Positions 60,664 through 64,000 of a DNA stretch of 64,000 nucleotides are shown here, in pieces (the stretch's first letter is position 1; every line of letters starts with the position of its first letter). The stretch is from Hyphomicrobiales bacterium (lineage in GTDB: Bacteria > Pseudomonadota > Alphaproteobacteria > Rhizobiales > Rhizobiaceae), in NCBI GenBank assembly GCA_900465915.1, contig UBKJ01000029.1, positions 65,573-129,572 of the forward strand, written 5' to 3'. Under the pieces are notes generated by a model. That model was not told the origin of the DNA, ran no database searches, and saw only the letters and a program-made list of their open reading frames with translations. Both the position numbers and the translations under genes were made by a program.

Positions 60664-61905
60664 TCAGGCGAAGTCGAGCGGGCGGTCGCCGGTCTCGTCC
60701 CTGATGCGGGACGGCAGGCCGATCTGGTTGAGGATGTGCAGGAAAGGCTTGGGGTCCAGCTCCTCCACATTGACCATCTTCCTGACGTCCCATTCGCCCG
60801 AGGCGATCAGGATCGCGGCGGCCACCGGCGGCACGCCGGCCGTGTAGGAAATGCCCTGCGAGCCGACTTCCTCGTAGGCTTCCTTGTGGTCGGCGACGTT
60901 GTAGATGAAGACTTCCTTCTCGACGCCGTCCTTCACGCCCTTGACGAAATCGCCGATGCAGGTCTTGCCGGTATAGTCGGGGGCGAGCGAGGCCGGGTCG
61001 GGCAGCACGGCCTTGACCACCTTGAGCGGCACGACTTCGAGGCCTTCCGCCGTCTTCACCGGCTGCTCGGACAGGAGGCCGAGATTGTTCAGCACCGTGA
61101 AGACGTTGATGTAATGGTCGCCGAAGCCCATCCAGAAGCGCACGTCGGCGTTCGGATAATTCTTCGACAGCGAATGGACCTCGTCATGGCCGGTCATATA
61201 GGCCTTGCTGGGGCCGACGACGGGCAGGTCGAAGGTCTGGCCCACCTCGAACATCCTGTTCGACTGCCAGGCCCCCTTCTGCCAGGAATAGACCGTGCCG
61301 GTGAATTCGCGGAAATTGATCTCGGGGTCGAAATTGGTCGCGAACCATTTGCCGTGGCTGCCGGCGTTGATGTCGACGATGTCGATGGACTTCACCTCGT
61401 CCAGATAGTCGTCGGCGGCCAGACGCGCATAGGCGTTGACCACGCCGGGGTCGAAGCCGACGCCCAGAATGGCGGTCACGCCCTTTTCCGCGCATTCGGC
61501 GGCGCGCTTCCATTCGTAATTGCCGTACCAGGGCGGCGTTTCGCAGATCTTCTTCGGGTCCTCGTGGATGGCCGTGTCCATATAGGCCACGCCCGCATCC
61601 ATGCAGGCCCGGAGCACCGACATATTGAGGAAAGACGAGCCGACATTGATGACGATCTCGACGCCCGTCTCGCAGATCAGCGCCTTCGTCGCCTCCACGT
61701 CCATGGCGTCCAGAGCATGCGCCTCCAGCTTCACCTCGGTCTTGAGGCTCTTCTTTTCGCGCACGGAGTCGACGATCTTGCGGCATTTCTCAACCGTGCG
61801 GGACGCGATGTGGATATTGCCCAGCACGTCAGAGTTCTGCGCGCATTTATGCGCCACAACCTGCGCCACGCCCCCGGCGCCGATGATGAGAACGTTTTTC
61901 TTCAT
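60664..61905 (-). CDS. Carboxynorspermidine synthase (saccharopine dehydrogenase family)
   Basis: NADPH enzyme that joins aspartate semialdehyde to putrescine or diaminopropane, giving carboxyspermidine or carboxynorspermidine. The 413 residues open MKKNVLIIGAGGVAQVVAHK (Rossmann loop GAGGVAQ, about 9-15) and contain ALDAMDVEATKALICETGVE and SIDIVDINAGSHGKWFATNF, typical of this group and not of lysine saccharopine enzymes. The next upstream gene is the matching decarboxylase nspC. Substrate choice between putrescine and diaminopropane cannot be told from sequence. Confidence 0.92.
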   Translation of the reverse strand: MKKNVLIIGAGGVAQVVAHKCAQNSDVLGNIHIASRTVEKCRKIVDSVREKKSLKTEVKLEAHALDAMDVEATKALICETGVEIVINVGSSFLNMSVLRACMDAGVAYMDTAIHEDPKKICETPPWYGNYEWKRAAECAEKGVTAILGVGFDPGVVNAYARLAADDYLDEVKSIDIVDINAGSHGKWFATNFDPEINFREFTGTVYSWQKGAWQSNRMFEVGQTFDLPVVGPSKAYMTGHDEVHSLSKNYPNADVRFWMGFGDHYINVFTVLNNLGLLSEQPVKTAEGLEVVPLKVVKAVLPDPASLAPDYTGKTCIGDFVKGVKDGVEKEVFIYNVADHKEAYEEVGSQGISYTAGVPPVAAAILIASGEWDVRKMVNVEELDPKPFLHILNQIGLPSRIRDETGDRPLDFA

Positions 61906-61950
61906 TTTAGGTCGATGCTTCCTCTTTCAGCGGGACCGCCCGCCATCAAA

Positions 61951-61994
61951 GCAATTCCAGCAAAAGTGGGAACCGGTTTTGCGTCCGGAATTGC
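61951..61994. repeat. Palindromic repeat, family A, between nspC and the synthase gene
   Basis: 44 bp with perfect 8-bp ends (GCAATTCC at 61951-61958 and GGAATTGC at 61987-61994) and core CAAAAGTGGGAACCGGTTTT. It is the closest relative of the repeat inside xdhC. It lies in the transcribed spacer of the two-gene polyamine operon. Confidence 0.85.
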
Positions 61995-62069
61995 GTTTTA
62001 GACTTTCTTCCACGTCCCCGGCGGCTCTCCCGCCTGGAACAGATCGGTTTCGCGCCGAAGGCGCAGGGC

Positions 62070-63167
62070 TCAGGAGAGCGCGCCCTCGAAATCCGCGAAG
62101 GTGAAGTCGCGGACCAGCCTCACGGTTCCGTCCAGCTCGCGCACGGCGATGGCCGGCATCTTGACGCCGTTGAACCAGTTCTTCTTGACCATGGTGTAGC
62201 CGGCGGCGTCCTGCATGGAGAGCCGGTCGCCGACCTTCAGCTCCTGCTCGAAATCGAACTCGCCGAACACGTCGCCGGCCAGGCACGACTTGCCGCAGAC
62301 CATGTAGCGATGCGGGCCCCGGTTCGGCTCCATCTTCGCCTTTTCGCGATAGATCAGCAGGTCGAGCATATGCGCCTCGATGGAGCTGTCGACGATGGCG
62401 AGGTTCTTGCCGTTATAGAGCGTGTCGAGCACGGTCACTTCCAGCGTGGTGGTTTTGGTGATCGAGGCCTCGCCCGGCTCCAGATAGACCTGCACGCCGA
62501 ATTTTTCCGAAAACGCCTTGAGCCGCGCGCAGAAATCGTCGAGCGGATAGTCGTCGCCGGTGAAATGGATGCCGCCGCCGAGGCTGACCCATTCGACGCG
62601 ATGCAGGAGCGCGCCGAACTTCTCCTCGATCTCGGACAGCATGCGGTCGAAGAGGCCGAAATCGGCGTTCTCGCAATTGTTGTGGATCATGAAGCCGGTG
62701 ACGTGGTCCATCACCTCTTCCACCTTGGCCACGTCCCATTCGCCGAGCCGGCTGAACGGCCGCGCCGGGTCGGCGAGGTCGAAGGTCGAGGACGACACGC
62801 CCGGATTGAGGCGCAGGCCGACCTTGATGTGGGACGCCCTGGCGGCGAAGCGCTCGAGCTGGCCGATCGAATTGAAGATGATCTTGTCGGCGTTGGCGAC
62901 CACCTCGTCGATCTCGTGATCGGCGTAGGCGACGCTGTAGGCGTGGGTCTCGCCGCCGAATTTCTCGCGGCCGAGCCGCACCTCGTAGAGCGAGGACGAG
63001 GTGGTTCCGTCCATGTAGCGGCTCATCAGATCGAACACCGACCAGGTGGCGAAGCATTTCAGCGCCAGCAGCGCCTTGGCGCCGGATTTCTCGCGCACGG
63101 CCGCGATCTTCTCCATGTTGCGCTGCAGCTTGGTCTTGTCGATGAGATAAAAAGGCGTCTGGATCAT
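62070..63167 (-). CDS. nspC: Carboxynorspermidine decarboxylase
   Basis: PLP enzyme of the alanine-racemase fold (fold III) that decarboxylates carboxyspermidine/carboxynorspermidine to spermidine/norspermidine. The 365 residues begin MIQTPFYLIDKTKLQRNMEK, with the PLP Lys37 in KALLALKCFATWSVF. VSLGGGIHFTGDDYPLDDFC and VYLEPGEASITKTTTLEVTV follow, and CGKSCLAGDVFGEFDF near the C-terminus holds the second-site Cys. It heads the operon with the synthase about 160 bp downstream. Confidence 0.94.
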   Translation of the reverse strand: MIQTPFYLIDKTKLQRNMEKIAAVREKSGAKALLALKCFATWSVFDLMSRYMDGTTSSSLYEVRLGREKFGGETHAYSVAYADHEIDEVVANADKIIFNSIGQLERFAARASHIKVGLRLNPGVSSSTFDLADPARPFSRLGEWDVAKVEEVMDHVTGFMIHNNCENADFGLFDRMLSEIEEKFGALLHRVEWVSLGGGIHFTGDDYPLDDFCARLKAFSEKFGVQVYLEPGEASITKTTTLEVTVLDTLYNGKNLAIVDSSIEAHMLDLLIYREKAKMEPNRGPHRYMVCGKSCLAGDVFGEFDFEQELKVGDRLSMQDAAGYTMVKKNWFNGVKMPAIAVRELDGTVRLVRDFTFADFEGALS

Positions 63168-63410
63168 GGACTATTCCGGCGTCGCAGTTCTGGAAAATCG
63201 GCCCGCCGCGGCGGGACAGGTTCGGCGTTCGTCATGGCGGGCGCGGCGCCCGTCCCCGAATTGTTTCAAGGCTTATAGGAAGCTTGTGACAGAAACACAA
63301 ATCCGGGGCCGGGCCTTGTGGAAAATTTTCCCGGCGAAAGGCCCTCAACAAAGCCCGTTTGACAAAGACCTAAGCCGGGCCTAGCCATGCCTCCGACAGA
63401 GGGGGACATC

Positions 63411-64000
63411 ATGTCGGAGCCGAAGCCCACCGCCGGATGGGGCGAATTGTTCTCGGGCGAAAACGCCGTCCGCGCGCTGACGCTGGTCGGCGGCGTGGCG
63501 CTGCACGCCATCAACGTCTTCATCGCCACCACCATCCTGCCCACGGTGGTGCGCGACATCGGCGGCATGGATTACTACGCCTGGAACACGGCGCTGTTCG
63601 TCACCGCCTCCATCCTCGGCTCGGCGCTGGTGCCGCGGCTCCTGTCGGGCGCGGGGCCGCGCGCCGCCTATCTGGTGGCCGCCGCCATTTTCGCCCTCGG
63701 CACGCTCGCCTGCGGGCTGGCGCTCTCCATGCCGATGATGCTCGCCGGGCGCGCGGTGCAGGGGCTGGGCGGCGGGCTGATGCTGGCGCTCTCCTACGCC
63801 ATGATCCGCATCGTCTTCGACGAGGCGCTGTGGCCGCGCGCCATCGGCCTCGTCTCGGGCATGTGGGGCGTGGCGACGCTGGTCAGGCCGGCCGTGGGCG
63901 GGCTCTTCGCCGAGCTCGGCCTGTGGCGGGCCGCCTTCTGGTCGCTGGTCCCGGTGATCGGCCTGTTCGCGGCGCTCGCCACCGCCGTGCTGCCGCGCGC
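63411..64000 (+). CDS. MFS transporter, 5' part (runs off the window)
   Basis: The first 196 codons of a major facilitator superfamily protein, open to the last base. It starts MSEPKPTAGWGELFSGENAV behind GAGGGGG. Helix 1 holds GGVALHAINVFIATTILPTV, followed by the DHA-type loop DIGGMDYYAWNTALFVTASI. Motif A-like region and RAVQGLGGGLMLALSYAMI (helix 4) resemble the 14-helix DHA2 drug exporters. The 3' end is missing, so class and substrate stay open. An in-frame ATG 24 bp upstream is possible. Upstream gap of about 240 bp separates it from nspC. Confidence 0.9.
   Translation, partial: MSEPKPTAGWGELFSGENAVRALTLVGGVALHAINVFIATTILPTVVRDIGGMDYYAWNTALFVTASILGSALVPRLLSGAGPRAAYLVAAAIFALGTLACGLALSMPMMLAGRAVQGLGGGLMLALSYAMIRIVFDEALWPRAIGLVSGMWGVATLVRPAVGGLFAELGLWRAAFWSLVPVIGLFAALATAVLPR

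Noticed and set aside
1..64000. tRNA, rRNA, tmRNA or riboswitch genes
   Set aside because: All gaps were scanned by eye for T-loop GTTCGAATC-like motifs and known riboswitch cores; none was convincing. A covariance-model search would be decisive.

Overview
The window is GC-rich (about 66 percent by eye) and densely coded, and it looks like the chromosome of an alphaproteobacterium of the order Hyphomicrobiales (Rhizobiales). The evidence is the separate F0 ATP synthase operon with paired b and b' subunits, the fixNOQP-fixGHIS block behind a perfect FNR/FixK box, a BacA/SbmA transporter, a DUF6101 protein, an IalB-family protein, and dispersed palindromic intergenic repeats of the rhizobial type. 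Genus cannot be fixed from the sequence alone. There is no rRNA or tRNA gene, intact insertion sequence or prophage.

Layout. 1-12 kb: DUF6101, a GlcD-type oxidase with Sua5, glyQS, a TPR lipid/secretory-type protein with a repetitive tail, and ispB. 11-16 kb: DUF2007, an RNA/DNA adenine methyltransferase, nhaA, an S49 peptidase and ispE. 15.5-20.8 kb is the most accessory-looking stretch: a lower-GC orphan protein, a GT2-like protein, a radical SAM protein, rnhB with a diverged tandem copy of its own 3' end, and a GNAT acetyltransferase. 20.9-23.9 kb: the atpIBEF'F operon. 24-36 kb: a SleB-type hydrolase behind a CtrA-like box, an Hsp70-like pair, der, a YfgM-like protein, sbmA, an MFS and an FUSC transporter, a YffB/ArsC-like protein and ada. 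36.3-37.0 kb has no gene. It holds a short degenerate array with the repeat shape and spacing of a type I-C CRISPR, without cas genes, flanked by more decayed repeat units. 37-45.9 kb: a DsbA-like protein, then the cbb3 oxidase structural genes ccoNOQP and the assembly genes ccoG-fixH-ccoI-ccoS. 46-58.4 kb: a purine catabolic island (glycerate kinase, guanine deaminase, urate hydroxylase PuuD, a LysR regulator, xdhC-xdhB-xdhA, a fused allantoinase/OHCU decarboxylase and a ureidoglycine aminohydrolase). 58.5-64 kb: an IalB-like protein, a MATE exporter, the carboxynorspermidine dehydrogenase/decarboxylase pair and a truncated MFS gene.

How the parts work together. Guanine is deaminated to xanthine, oxidised to urate by XdhAB (XdhC inserts the cofactor), then oxidised by PuuD, whose cytochrome c domain feeds the respiratory chain. 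The UraD and PuuE domains carry the product to allantoate, and the cupin protein acts further down. Glycerate kinase fits the glyoxylate released at the end. HIU hydrolase and allantoicase or allantoate amidohydrolase are not in the window. The cbb3 oxidase block should be switched on by low oxygen.

The most unusual observations are the CRISPR-like array, an in-frame palindromic repeat inside xdhC, the tandem partial copy of rnhB, the twin palindromes after atpB, and a nested inverted repeat between ccoP and ccoG.
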